Positions 27,831 through 36,631 of a stretch of DNA of 64,000 nt are shown in pieces. Below the pieces are notes generated by a model. That model was not told the DNA's origin and searched no databases. It was given only the letters and a program-made list of their open reading frames with translations. The DNA comes from Bradyrhizobium sp. WBAH42 (GTDB lineage: Bacteria; Pseudomonadota; Alphaproteobacteria; Rhizobiales; Xanthobacteraceae): positions 5,713,001-5,777,000 of the forward strand of contig NZ_CP036533.1 of NCBI RefSeq assembly GCF_024585265.1, given 5' to 3'. Both the position numbers and the translations under genes were made by a program. The first letter of the stretch is position 1, and each line of letters starts with the position of its first letter.

Positions 27831-30179
27831 GTGAAACCAAAGAAAGACCGTGGCTTTCCCGACAGGCAAGCCATCGTCGCCTTCATCAAGGCAAATCCAG
27901 GAAAGGTCGGGACTCGCGAAATTGCGCGCGAGTTCGGCCTGAAGAACGCCGATCGCGCCGAGCTCAGGCGCATGCTGCGCGAGCTCGCCGACGACGGCAT
28001 CATCAAGAAGAAGCGCCACAAGGTCTCCGAGCCGGACGCGCTGCCGCCGACGCTGCTGGCCGACATCACCGGCCGAGACTTCGATGGCGAGCTGATCGCC
28101 TCCCCCGCCGAATGGGACGAGGTCGAGAACGGCGAGCCGCCAAAGATCCTCATCGAGATGCCGCGTCGGCCCAAGCCCGGCACCGCCGCCGGCGTCGGCG
28201 ACCGCGCGCTGCTGCGCGTCGAGCGCAGCGATGATGACGAAGGCCCCGCCTATCGCGGCCGTATCATCAAGGTGATCGACAAGGCCAAGAGCCGCATTCT
28301 CGGCGTGTTCCGCAGCCTGCCCGAGGGCGGCGGGCGGCTGGTCCCGGTCGACAAGAAGTTCGCCGACCGCGAGCTGAACATCGCCAGGACCGACACCGGC
28401 GGCGCCGAGGATGGCGACCTCGTCAGCGTCGACATCGTCCGCACCCGCGGCTTCGGCCTCGCCTCCGGCCGGGTCAAAGAGAAGCTCGGCTCGGTCAAGT
28501 CCGAGAAGGCGATCAGCCTGATCGCGATCTACGCCCACGACATTCCCTTGCAGTTCTCCTCCGCTGCGGAGCGCGAGGCGGAAGCTGCAGAGCCCGCCAA
28601 CCTGAAGGGCCGCGAGGACTGGCGCGACGTCCCGCTCGTCACCATCGATCCGCCCGACGCCAAGGATCATGACGACGCGGTGCATGCCGAGCCGGATCCT
28701 GATCCCAACAACAAGGGCGGCTTCATCGTCAACGTCGCCATCGCCGACGTCAGCTTCTACGTGCGCCCTGGCACGGCGCTCGACCGCGACGCGCTCGACC
28801 GCGGCAATTCGGTCTATTTCCCCGACCGCGTCGTGCCGATGCTGCCCGAGCGCATCTCCAACAATCTCTGCTCGCTGGTGCCGGGCGAGCCGCGCGGCGC
28901 GCTGGCGGTGCGCATGGTGCTCGGCCCCGACGGCCGCAAGCGCTCGCACAGTTTTCATCGCATCCTGATGCGCTCGGCGGCCAAGCTCGCTTACGCGCAG
29001 GCGCAGGCCGCGATCGACGGTCGGCCTGATGACACCACCGGCCCCCTGCTCGATCCGATCCTGAGGCCGCTCTATGCGGCTTACGCCTGCGCCAAGCGCG
29101 CGCGCGACGAGCGCGATCCGCTCAACCTCGATCTGCCCGAGCGCAAGATCCTCTTGAAGAGCGACGGCACGGTCGATCGCGTCGTGGTCCCCGAGCGTCT
29201 CGATGCGCACAAGCTGATCGAGGAGTTCATGATCCTCGCCAATGTCGCCGCAGCGGAGACATTGGAGAAGAAATCGCTCCCGCTGATCTACCGCGTGCAC
29301 GACGAGCCGACATTGGAAAAGGTCCACGCGCTCGCGGAATTCCTGGAGACGCTGGACGTTCCCTTCGCCAAATCGGGCGCGCTCCGCCCCACCACGTTCA
29401 ACCGCGTGCTGGCTCAGCTCGAAGGCCATGACTACTATCCGCTGGTGAGCGAAGTCGTGCTGCGCGCCCAGGCGCAGGCCGAGTACTCATCCGAGAACTA
29501 CGGCCATTTCGGCCTGAACCTGCGCCGCTATGCGCATTTCACCTCGCCGATCCGCCGCTATGCCGACCTCGTCGTGCACCGCGCGCTGGTCCGTGCGCTC
29601 GGGCTCGGCGAAGGCGCCCTGCCCGACAGCGAGACGCCGGAAAGCTTGAGCGAAGTCGCCGCGCATATCTCGCTGACCGAGCGGCGCGCGATGAAGGCGG
29701 AGCGCGAGACCGTCGACCGCCTGATCGCCCATCACCTCGCCGACCGCATCGGGGCCAGCTTCCAGGGCCGCGTCTCCGGCGTCACCCGCGCCGGCCTGTT
29801 CGTGAAGCTCTCCGAGACCGGCGCCGACGGCTTGATCCCGATCCGATCCCTCGGCACGGAATATTTCAACTATGACGAGGGCCGCCATGCGCTGGTGGGA
29901 ACACGCAGCGGCACCATGTACCAGCTCGGCGACGTCGTCGACGTCCGCCTGATCGAGGCCGCTCCGATCGCAGGCGCGCTGCGCTTCGAGCTGCTGTCGT
30001 CGGAGAGCGACAGCGGCACGCGCCAGCGCAGGCCGTTGCGTCCGCAGCGCAAGTCGTCCAAAGCGCATCCCGGACGCAGCCCGGAGAGAAAACGCAAGCC
30101 GGAGAAGCAAAAGTCCGGCAAGGGGAAGAAGGCCAAAGCAAAGAACAAGGGTAAGGGCAAGAAGGGCAAGGCGTGGTGA
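27831..30179 (+). CDS. rnr: Ribonuclease R
   Basis: A 782-residue 3'-5' exoribonuclease that degrades structured RNA. An N-terminal winged helix (FIKANPGKVGTREIAREFGL) is followed by cold-shock domains and the RNB catalytic core. The metal-binding Asp cluster is DPPDAKDHDDAVHAE near residues 270-284, with RRYADLVVHRAL later in the core. The S1 domain near residue 640 contains FQGRVSGVTRAGLFVKL. The C-terminal 60 residues are Lys-rich and low complexity. The GTG start follows TAGAGG and lies only seven bases after the topA stop, so the two are co-transcribed. Confidence 0.96.
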   Translation: MKPKKDRGFPDRQAIVAFIKANPGKVGTREIAREFGLKNADRAELRRMLRELADDGIIKKKRHKVSEPDALPPTLLADITGRDFDGELIASPAEWDEVENGEPPKILIEMPRRPKPGTAAGVGDRALLRVERSDDDEGPAYRGRIIKVIDKAKSRILGVFRSLPEGGGRLVPVDKKFADRELNIARTDTGGAEDGDLVSVDIVRTRGFGLASGRVKEKLGSVKSEKAISLIAIYAHDIPLQFSSAAEREAEAAEPANLKGREDWRDVPLVTIDPPDAKDHDDAVHAEPDPDPNNKGGFIVNVAIADVSFYVRPGTALDRDALDRGNSVYFPDRVVPMLPERISNNLCSLVPGEPRGALAVRMVLGPDGRKRSHSFHRILMRSAAKLAYAQAQAAIDGRPDDTTGPLLDPILRPLYAAYACAKRARDERDPLNLDLPERKILLKSDGTVDRVVVPERLDAHKLIEEFMILANVAAAETLEKKSLPLIYRVHDEPTLEKVHALAEFLETLDVPFAKSGALRPTTFNRVLAQLEGHDYYPLVSEVVLRAQAQAEYSSENYGHFGLNLRRYAHFTSPIRRYADLVVHRALVRALGLGEGALPDSETPESLSEVAAHISLTERRAMKAERETVDRLIAHHLADRIGASFQGRVSGVTRAGLFVKLSETGADGLIPIRSLGTEYFNYDEGRHALVGTRSGTMYQLGDVVDVRLIEAAPIAGALRFELLSSESDSGTRQRRPLRPQRKSSKAHPGRSPERKRKPEKQKSGKGKKAKAKNKGKGKKGKAW

Positions 30180-30613
30180 CGATGAGGACGGCCCCAAAGA
30201 TCTGGACGCGCGAGAGCGGGCTCGTCGAGAAGCGCGATGTCATGACGGCAATGAAGCGCGGCTTTCGCGGCCGCTGCCCGCGCTGCGGCGAAGGCAAGCT
30301 GTTCCGCGCCTTCCTGAAGACCGCCGATCATTGCGGCAAATGCGGCCTCGACTTCACCCCGCATCGCGCCGACGATCTGCCGGCCTATCTCGTCATCGTC
30401 ATTGTCGGTCACATCGTCGTGCCGGCCGTTTTGTGGATCGAGACCAATTACACCACGCCGGTCTGGATCAGCTTCGCCGCCTATCTGCCCTTCACCTTCG
30501 TCGCCTCGCTCGCGCTCTTGCAGCCGGTGAAGGGAGCTGTGGTCGGCTTGCAATGGGCTCTGCGCATGCACGGGTTTGACGACAACCCTCCGGATGGTAT
30601 TCCGCCGGTATAG
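30173..30613 (+). CDS. DUF983 domain-containing membrane protein
   Basis: A 146-residue protein with the DUF983 layout. A zinc-ribbon-like CPRCGEGKLF and CGKCGLDFTPHRADDLPAY come first. Two membrane helices (VIVIVGHIVVPAVLWIE and WISFAAYLPFTFVASLALL) and a C-terminal LQPVKGAVVGLQWALRMHG segment follow. The function is unknown. It overlaps the rnr 3' end by seven bases if the first GTG is used; an ATG at 30182 is an alternative start. Linkage topA-rnr-DUF983-NUDIX is widespread in Rhizobiales. Confidence 0.92.
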   Translation: MVTMRTAPKIWTRESGLVEKRDVMTAMKRGFRGRCPRCGEGKLFRAFLKTADHCGKCGLDFTPHRADDLPAYLVIVIVGHIVVPAVLWIETNYTTPVWISFAAYLPFTFVASLALLQPVKGAVVGLQWALRMHGFDDNPPDGIPPV

Positions 30614-30645
30614 GCAAAATAAGCAAGAAGAGTTCGGGTGAGGAC

Positions 30646-31398
30646 ATGACGGATATTGCGCAGGTTGCGGAAAAGGCAAAGGTCCACGAGGAAAAGGAAG
30701 CCGACCACCATCCCTATTTCCGTCCCCGGGATGCGGCGACGCTGATCCTGGTCGATCGCAGCGGCGCCATTCCGAAAGTGCTGGTCGGCAAGCGCCACGA
30801 CAAGGTGGTGTTCATGCCCGGGAAATTCGTCTTCCCCGGCGGGCGCGTCGACAAGGCCGACTATCGCGTGCCGTGCGCTGCGCCCATCACTGCGGAGCTG
30901 GAAGCCAATCTCGCCAAGGGCAGCCCGAAAACGCCGGCCTCGCGCGCGAAATCGCTCGCCATTGCCGCGATCCGCGAAGCCTGCGAGGAGACCGGCCTCT
31001 GCCTCGGCCGCAAGGCCGAAGGCAAGGTGCCGAAGCTCGACGGCCCCTGGAAGCCGTTCGCGGATGCCGGCCTGCTGCCCGATCCCTCCGGCCTGTTCCT
31101 GATCGCGCGCGCGATCACCCCGCCCGGCCGCGTCAAGCGCTTCGATACGCGCTTCTTCACCGCCGATGCCTCCGCAATCACCCACCGCGTCGAGGGCGTG
31201 ATCCATGCCGATGCGGAGCTGGTCGAGCTGGTCTGGGTCGAGCTCGGCTCGAAGCCGCTCGCCGATCTGCATCCGATGACGCGTAACGTCCTCAACGAGC
31301 TCGACACCCGTCTTGCCACCGGCCCGCTCCGCCACGACGCGCCGGTGCCGTTTTTCCATTTCTACGGCGGCAAGATGCAGAAGGATGTCTTGAGCTAG
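30646..31398 (+). CDS. NUDIX hydrolase with split Nudix box (NUDT19-like)
   Basis: A 250-residue NUDIX protein. The first part of the box, KFVFPGGRVDKAD, is separated by about 40 residues from the catalytic helix AAIREACEETGLCLG, which supplies the REUXEE metal ligands. This interrupted box is the hallmark of the NUDT19/RP2p subgroup, whose eukaryotic members hydrolyse CoA and acyl-CoA; that activity is only a possibility here. PHYFRPRDAATLILVDRSG-like residues open the domain. It follows DUF983 by 32 bases and ends the topA-rnr run. Confidence 0.9.
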   Translation: MTDIAQVAEKAKVHEEKEADHHPYFRPRDAATLILVDRSGAIPKVLVGKRHDKVVFMPGKFVFPGGRVDKADYRVPCAAPITAELEANLAKGSPKTPASRAKSLAIAAIREACEETGLCLGRKAEGKVPKLDGPWKPFADAGLLPDPSGLFLIARAITPPGRVKRFDTRFFTADASAITHRVEGVIHADAELVELVWVELGSKPLADLHPMTRNVLNELDTRLATGPLRHDAPVPFFHFYGGKMQKDVLS

Positions 31399-31440
31399 TT
31401 GGCGCGCTGCGGCGTAGTTCGAAGTCCGAGTTCTATCCTC

Positions 31441-31545
31441 CGTCATTCCGGGGCGCGCGAAGCGCGAACCCGGAATCCATCGCTCGGCAGTCTTTGCGGC
31501 CCAATGGATTCCGGGTTCGCCGCTTTGCGGCGCCCCAGAATGACG
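31441..31545. repeat. Palindromic repeat, CGTCATTCCGGGGCGCG family, copy 1
   Basis: The outer arms are CGTCATTCCGGGGCGCGCGA and CGGCGCCCCAGAATGACG. The inner arms are AACCCGGAATCCAT and ATGGATTCCGGGTT. It begins 42 bases after the NUDIX stop. A second copy lies at 59935. The outermost CGTCATT/AATGACG ends are shared with the CGTCATTGCGAG family, implying a common origin or processing signal. Confidence 0.9.
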
Positions 31546-31653
31546 TGCTGAAACATCTGCAAAAAACAAAAAATTCTTCCCGCCTCCCCCAATGGCGGAG
31601 TTCCCGCCCGCACCTATGTCTTTCCGAACGACAATGAAGAAGGACACCGGGCG

Positions 31654-32979
31654 ATGGTACAACGGCAACTCAAGCTTGGCGCGTTCATGCGCCCGATCAG
31701 CATCCACACCGGCGCCTGGCGCTATCCCGGGGCCTGGCCCGACGCCAATTTCAACTTCTCGCACATCAAGACGCTGATCCGAAAGCTCGAGGCCGGCAAG
31801 TTCGACGCCTTCTTCATGGCCGATCACTTGGCCGTGCTGAACATGCCGATCAACGCACTCAAGCGCAGCCACACCGTGACCTCGTTCGAGCCGTTCACGC
31901 TGCTGTCGGCGCTCTCGGCGGTGACCAAGCGCATCGGCCTGATCGCGACCGGCTCGACCACGTTCGACGAGCCCTATCACGTCGCGCGCCGCTTCGCCTC
32001 GCTCGACCATCTCAGCGGCGGCCGTGCGGGGTGGAATATCGTCACCACCTCGAACCCGGATGCGGCGCTGAATTTCGGCCTCGACGACCACATGGAGCAC
32101 GCCGAGCGCTACAAGCGTGCCCGCGAATTCTACGATGTCGTCACCGGCCTCTGGGATTCCTTCGCCGACGATGCCTTCGTGCGCGACGTCGAGAGCGGCC
32201 TGTTCTTCGATCCCGCCCGGATGCACACGCTCGACCACAAGGGCAAATACTTCAAAGTGCGCGGGCCCCTCAACATCGCCCGCCCCGTGCAGGGCTGGCC
32301 GGTGATCGTGCAGGCCGGCGCCTCCGAAGACGGCAAGCAGCTCGCCGCCGAGACCGCGGAAGCCGTGTTCACCGGCGGCGGCAGCCTCGCCGACGGCCAA
32401 AAACTCTATGCCGACATCAAGGGCCGCATGGAGAAGATCGGCCGCGACCCCGAGCACCTGAAGATCCTCCCCGGCGCCTTCGTCGTCGTGGGCGACAGCG
32501 TCGATGAAGCCAAGGAGAAGCGCGCTCTGCTCGACAGCCGCGTGCACTACGACAGCGCCATCGCCTCGCTCTCCGTCATCCTCGGCACCGACGCTTCCGG
32601 CTTCGATCCCGATGGCCCCCTGCCCGAGATCCCCGAGACCAATGCCAGCAAGAGCGGCCGGCAGCGCCTGGTCGACCTCGCCACCCGCGAGAAGCTCACC
32701 GTGCGCCAGCTCGCCCAGCGCGTCGGCGGCTATGGCGGGCTGTCCTTCGTCGGCACGGCCAAGACCATCGCCGACCAGATGGAGGAATGGCTGGTCGGGC
32801 GCGGCTCCGACGGCTTCAACATCATGTTCCCGTTCCTGCCCGCCGGCCTCGACGATTTCGTCGACAAGGTGGTCCCGGAGCTGCAGCGGCGCGGGATTTT
32901 CCGCAAAGACTATGAAGGGCCCACCTTGAGGGAGAATCTGGGCCTGCCCCGGCCGAAAAACCGGTTCTTCGAGGCCTGA
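31654..32979 (+). CDS. LLM class flavin-dependent monooxygenase (NtaA/SnaA/DszA family)
   Basis: A 441-residue TIM-barrel flavin monooxygenase subunit. Family-specific segments are GAWRYPGAWPDANFNFSHIK, FMADHLAVL, SFEPFTLLSALSAVT, the signature HLSGGRAGWNIVTTSNPDAA, and RGPLNIARPVQGWPVIVQAG. This subgroup uses FMNH2 supplied by a separate reductase to oxidise substrates such as nitrilotriacetate, dibenzothiophene sulfone or pristinamycin IIB. No reductase gene is adjacent, so the partner is elsewhere, and the substrate is unknown. The start MVQRQLKLGAFM fits the family. Confidence 0.92.
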   Translation: MVQRQLKLGAFMRPISIHTGAWRYPGAWPDANFNFSHIKTLIRKLEAGKFDAFFMADHLAVLNMPINALKRSHTVTSFEPFTLLSALSAVTKRIGLIATGSTTFDEPYHVARRFASLDHLSGGRAGWNIVTTSNPDAALNFGLDDHMEHAERYKRAREFYDVVTGLWDSFADDAFVRDVESGLFFDPARMHTLDHKGKYFKVRGPLNIARPVQGWPVIVQAGASEDGKQLAAETAEAVFTGGGSLADGQKLYADIKGRMEKIGRDPEHLKILPGAFVVVGDSVDEAKEKRALLDSRVHYDSAIASLSVILGTDASGFDPDGPLPEIPETNASKSGRQRLVDLATREKLTVRQLAQRVGGYGGLSFVGTAKTIADQMEEWLVGRGSDGFNIMFPFLPAGLDDFVDKVVPELQRRGIFRKDYEGPTLRENLGLPRPKNRFFEA

Positions 32980-33015
32980 TGGGCCCGATTTGAGCGGTTT
33001 CTGTCCCCTGAAACC

Positions 33016-33043
33016 TTGACTTCCCGCCGTTTCTGGCTAGGTT
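33016..33043 (+). promoter_or_regulatory. Probable sigma-70-type promoter of rpmG
   Basis: TTGACT (33016-33021) and TAGGTT (33038-33043) are separated by 16 bases and stand about 62 bases upstream of the rpmG ATG. The -35 matches five of six consensus positions. The -10 is a plausible alphaproteobacterial form. Inferred from sequence only. Confidence 0.5.
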
Positions 33044-33105
33044 GCCGGCCAACGCGGGCCATTTGGCCGGCTCCAGATTCCCCCTGATATTCTGAGGTTC
33101 AGAAC

Positions 33106-33273
33106 ATGGCCAAAGCGGTCACCATCAAGGTCAAGCTCGTGTCCTCGGCCGACACCGGCTTCTACTACGTCGCCAAGAAGAATTCGCGCACCATGACCGA
33201 CAAGCTGGTCAAGAAGAAGTACGACCCCGTCGCGCGCAAGCACGTCGAATTCCGCGAAGCCAAGATCAAGTAA
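33106..33273 (+). CDS. rpmG: 50S ribosomal protein L33
   Basis: A 55-residue L33 protein beginning [21 protein letters not shown] and continuing [20 protein letters not shown] to [11 protein letters not shown]. The length and the lack of zinc-binding CxxC pairs match the Cys-minus L33 form of alphaproteobacteria. A ribosome-binding TGAGG lies nine bases upstream. A strong stem-loop terminator follows. In many alphaproteobacteria rpmG adjoins pleD; here they are separated by about 14.7 kb of accessory genes. Confidence 0.97.
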   Translation: MAKAVTIKVKLVSSADTGFYYVAKKNSRTMTDKLVKKKYDPVARKHVEFREAKIK

Positions 33274-33300
33274 GATCGGCGCAGCGCCAAGGATTTTTGC

Positions 33301-33329
33301 GGGGCCCTTGCGGGCCCCGTTGCTGTTTT
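33301..33329 (+). terminator. Rho-independent terminator of rpmG
   Basis: GGGGCCC, a four-base TTGC loop and GGGCCCC form a perfect seven-pair GC stem, followed by the T-rich run GTTGCTGTTTT. It stands 27 bases beyond the rpmG stop. Confidence 0.9.
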
Positions 33330-33555
33330 GGCGCGCGTGTTCGCGTGTCCCTGGGCCGCTACCAAGCCCTGCGGACGTTCCTAAGCACCGGCGACAGGCT
33401 GTCGCAAGTTGACAGGAACGATGCAGTGCGACACGGAATTGTTGCCTGCGCCTCTAACCAGCTTAGGCCATTATTCTTGAGCCACGATCATCAAGCGGCT
33501 ATTTTTCGAAGGCGAACCTCTGGCGTTGCCGCTCAGTTGACATGATGGAGATCGC

Positions 33556-33786
33556 ATGCGCATCGCTCTACTGATTGTCCTCATGGTCATCGGATTTTCT
33601 CCCGCAGCAAACGCTGAGCGCGACTATCCCTGGTGCGTGGTCGGCGGACACCTCGGTTTTCCCGGCGAATGCATGTATTCGACGCGAGAACAATGCCTGG
33701 CGTCGGCGTCCGGGCGATGGAACACCTATTGCGACGTGAACCCGCGCGTGAGGTTCAAGCAGCCGCCTCCGCCCCGGCCGCGCTGA
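33556..33786 (+). CDS. DUF3551 domain-containing secreted small protein
   Basis: A 76-residue protein with a signal peptide (RIALLIVLMVIGFSPAANA). The short mature part holds four Cys in the DUF3551 pattern: YPWCVVGG, GECMYSTREQCLAS and WNTYCDVNPR. It ends in a Pro-rich tail. DUF3551 proteins are abundant in Bradyrhizobium, are small and periplasmic, and their function is unknown. A second member follows after two bases. Confidence 0.85.
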   Translation: MRIALLIVLMVIGFSPAANAERDYPWCVVGGHLGFPGECMYSTREQCLASASGRWNTYCDVNPRVRFKQPPPPRPR

Positions 33787-33788
33787 TC

Positions 33789-34046
33789 ATGATGCGCGCG
33801 CTTGCCTGTCTCCTCTTGGTCTTGAGCACCATGTCCGCGCCCAGTCCAGCCGCAGCACAGCGGTTCGGCGGCAACTATCCGGTATGCATGCAGAGATGGG
33901 AATGGGGCGGCGTCACCTGGATTTCCTGCCAGTATCGTTCATGGGACGAGTGTAGAGCGAGCGCCGCAGGCCTTTCGGCCATGTGCATGGATAACCCTTA
34001 TGCGCAACGGCCGCTCCATCCAGAGCGCAGCCCGCGGTCCCGATAA
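33789..34046 (+). CDS. Second DUF3551 domain-containing secreted small protein
   Basis: An 85-residue paralogue of the preceding gene, with signal MMRALACLLLVLSTMSAPSPAAA and mature Cys pattern YPVCMQRWEWGG, ISCQYRSWDECRASAAG and AMCMDNPY. It starts two bases after the stop of the first DUF3551 gene, so the two form a small operon. The pattern CxxxxxxxxxxxxC plus ExC and C suggests two disulfides in the periplasm. The function is unknown. Confidence 0.83.
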   Translation: MMRALACLLLVLSTMSAPSPAAAQRFGGNYPVCMQRWEWGGVTWISCQYRSWDECRASAAGLSAMCMDNPYAQRPLHPERSPRSR

Positions 34047-34143
34047 GGCTAGAGCATGACCCGGCCCGGAACGAGCGCCGATCCAGTCATCATTCCGTGG
34101 CTTCCTGCCTGCCCCGCGACGCCAGCCTTCTCGGTTGAATCCT

Positions 34144-35043
34144 CTACATGAAACCCGGATTGCGCGGGAGGTAGCTGCCCCAATCTCCGAACGGTCTGTT
34201 CGACATCAGCAGCATCGGGAACGTCAGACGCATGCCGTGGTCGCTCGCCGCCTTGAGCGCTGGCTCGCTCGCGCCCGGCACAAAGGCCGAAATGGTTGGA
34301 CAATCGGTCTGGGCCGCGAACGACAACGCAGTGGCAAAAGCGGCGTCAACGAGATCTGGCCTGCGGACTGCAAGCGGACCAATGTGTCCACCCGAAATAT
34401 AGACATACCCGACGCACTCATTGCCGGCGTGGATGGTGAATCCGCGAATCGTGCTGTCGCCCAGGAGAAATCGATGATGCTTCTCCCTGGAAACGCCGAC
34501 AGCACTGACATCGATCGCCGCCAGCTCGTCGTATGCGATTGCGTCGGCCATGAGAGATTCAAGACGGAGCCGCGGCGCAGCCAATCGTGGCGCCAGGCGG
34601 TCGCGAGGGACGCTGACCATGTAGATCGGAAAGCGCGGGAACAGTCCATGGCGGATGTAGAGGCCTTGAGATACGTTGTTGAAGGTGAAGGTGATCAGTG
34701 CCTTGACGGGTGCTCCGCGCATGTCTGCATGCGCGAACGCCTTGTTGATGAGTTGATTGCCAATGCCATCGCTCTGACGATCAGGCGCGACGAACAATTG
34801 AGCCAAGAACCAAAGCTCGCCACAGACCCAACTCCACGCGAAGCCGACAATCTCTCCGTCGTCATCGGCCACCCATAAGCCTTCGGGATCATCCGCCAGC
34901 GAGAAGGCCTGAAAATTCGGCGGGCGAGAGGATGCCATCTTCCCGAACCCCCGCCGTTCAGTGAGCTCGTTGATGCTGGCGACGACGAGGTCATCGGCCT
35001 GCTTCAAGTCGTCGATGCGAGCGGGCCTGCACACGACCGCCAT
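34144..35043 (-). CDS. GNAT family N-acetyltransferase, two-domain
   Basis: A 299-residue protein. The first domain has GNAT features: VCRPARIDDLKQADDLVV, the beta-4/5 region ELWFLAQLFVAPDRQSDGIG with the acetyl-CoA loop, NQLINKAFAHAD, and NVSQGLYIRHGLFPRFPIYM. The second half (about 160-299) looks like a degenerate GNAT repeat, with GYVYISGGHIGPLAVRRPD. Such tandem GNATs acetylate small molecules or peptides, and the substrate is unknown. The ATG at MAVVCRPARI is preferred; an ATG seven codons upstream is possible. Confidence 0.85.
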   Translation of the reverse strand: MAVVCRPARIDDLKQADDLVVASINELTERRGFGKMASSRPPNFQAFSLADDPEGLWVADDDGEIVGFAWSWVCGELWFLAQLFVAPDRQSDGIGNQLINKAFAHADMRGAPVKALITFTFNNVSQGLYIRHGLFPRFPIYMVSVPRDRLAPRLAAPRLRLESLMADAIAYDELAAIDVSAVGVSREKHHRFLLGDSTIRGFTIHAGNECVGYVYISGGHIGPLAVRRPDLVDAAFATALSFAAQTDCPTISAFVPGASEPALKAASDHGMRLTFPMLLMSNRPFGDWGSYLPRNPGFM

Positions 35044-35148
35044 TCTCAAGTCCCTCCCGGGCATCTGCTCGCCCCACCCACTTTGGATCAGGTCGCGGCT
35101 TGGTTTCTACTCACATCCTGACGAGAGCGAGGAATCGTCAGCCGGCAA

Positions 35149-36522
35149 TCAAGCGAGCGGCCGGATGTTCTGGTTCATCCGGAAGAAGTTCGTAGGGTCG
35201 TATTTCGCTTTGATCTGCTGCAGGCGGCGGTAATTCCGCCCATAGGCAGCGGCAACGGGATCGCCTGTCTCGTCATCATCGAGATAATTGACATAGCGTC
35301 CGGACGCAAAGAAGGGCCGCATCTTTTCATAGGTTGCGCGTGCCCACGAGATGCAGCGGCTGGTATCGCTGGCCTGCGTCCATTGCGCGAGGATCAGGAA
35401 ATTGTAGCCCTCCTGCCGATGCACGAATGCCGTATCCCCGGCATCCACGCGGGCCGCGGCACCGTGGATATGCTCGAGCAGCAGCTGCCCCATGGGAGTC
35501 GGGCAGCGGGCGAAACATTCGATCATCGTCGCAATCGCACCATCGCTCAGCTCCACGAGGAAGTTCGACTTCCAATAGTTGAAGGCGCCTTTCGGATAGT
35601 TGGCGTCGAGCATCCGGTTGAGCTCGCAATAGGTCATCGGTCCGACTGCATCCAGAATCGGAGTTCCGAACTGTTTCAGCGGCTGTATCGCTCGTTCGGC
35701 CTCGGCAACTTCACCGCAGTGGCTGGTGACCAGGGCCGCGACCTCCCTGCCGGACCCGTCCGGCGCATGGGTCAGGGATGCGAACAGCATGTGCTCGTCC
35801 GTGAGCGATCGCGTGCTGGTCCGGAAAAATTCCAGCACGTCGCGGGAGCGCTCGATTGGGTGGACGATCGGGCCGCCGGTGATGACCGGCCCTACCTTAT
35901 GGAGGTCGTATTCGAGGCTGGTGGCAATCCCGAAGTTTCCGCCGCCGCCGCGCACGGCCCAAAACAGATCGGGCTGCTCTTGCTTGCTGGCCCGCAGAAC
36001 CTTGCCATCGGCCGTGACGAGTTCGACAGCCCGCAGATTGTCCAATGCGAGGCCGTACTTGCCCATCAGCCAGCCCAGCCCTCCGCCCAGCGTCAGGCCC
36101 GCGATGCCGGTGGTCGAGACCACGCCGCCGGTCACCGCAAGTCCGTGAAGCTGCGTTTCTCGATTGAGCTCGCCCCAGGTGACCCCGCCCTGCGCCCATA
36201 CGGTCTTGCCGATGGCGTCGACCCGAACCCCCTTCATGGGTGAGAGGTCGATCATGATCCCGCCGTCGATGGTTGCGCGCCCCGCCACATTGTGGCCGCC
36301 GCCGCGAACCGCGACCTCGAGGCCGAGCTTGGTCGCAAGTGTCACCGCGTCCACGACATCGGCCGCACTGCGGCACCTGGCAATCAATGCTGGCCGTTTG
36401 TCGACCAGCCCGTTGTGGACCTTGCGCGCCTCGTCGTAGCCCTCGTCTGCTGGCTTGAGCAGTTCTCCTCCGAAGGAGGCGCTAAGTTCGGCGGCAGCGC
36501 TGGCAACAGATGCGATGGACAT
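35149..36522 (-). CDS. FAD-linked oxidase, berberine-bridge-enzyme-like
   Basis: A 457-residue VAO/BBE family flavoprotein. The FAD-binding half includes RSAADVVDAVTLATKLGLEV, VRGGGHNVAGRATIDGG whose His is the usual covalent FAD attachment site, and TTGIAGLTLGGGLGWLMGKYG. The C-terminal BBE segment is YGRNYRRLQQIKAKYDPTNFF. No signal peptide is evident. Bacterial members oxidise sugars, alkaloids or polyketides, and the substrate is unknown here. A GcvA-like LysR gene is divergent 109 bases away and probably regulates it. Confidence 0.9.
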   Translation of the reverse strand: MSIASVASAAAELSASFGGELLKPADEGYDEARKVHNGLVDKRPALIARCRSAADVVDAVTLATKLGLEVAVRGGGHNVAGRATIDGGIMIDLSPMKGVRVDAIGKTVWAQGGVTWGELNRETQLHGLAVTGGVVSTTGIAGLTLGGGLGWLMGKYGLALDNLRAVELVTADGKVLRASKQEQPDLFWAVRGGGGNFGIATSLEYDLHKVGPVITGGPIVHPIERSRDVLEFFRTSTRSLTDEHMLFASLTHAPDGSGREVAALVTSHCGEVAEAERAIQPLKQFGTPILDAVGPMTYCELNRMLDANYPKGAFNYWKSNFLVELSDGAIATMIECFARCPTPMGQLLLEHIHGAAARVDAGDTAFVHRQEGYNFLILAQWTQASDTSRCISWARATYEKMRPFFASGRYVNYLDDDETGDPVAAAYGRNYRRLQQIKAKYDPTNFFRMNQNIRPLA

Positions 36523-36631
36523 GACATGGGCTCCTCAGCTTGACCCGCCATATCCTCGATCCTGGGCTGTCTCAGAGCAAATCCGAAGAATTCAGGTGAC
36601 GATGAACTGATTTCACCTAGACTGACCGCGC

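Noticed and set aside
24992..29429. Long minus-strand frames (538 and 558 codons) opposite topA and rnr
   Set aside because: They mirror two certain genes, their composition is that of antisense shadow frames, and no domain is seen.
30481..32547. A 688-codon minus-strand open frame across DUF983, NUDIX and LLM genes
   Set aside because: It lies antisense to three well-supported genes, has a His/Arg/Gly/Ala-rich composition typical of GC-rich third-position shadows, and has no ribosome-binding site or family motif.
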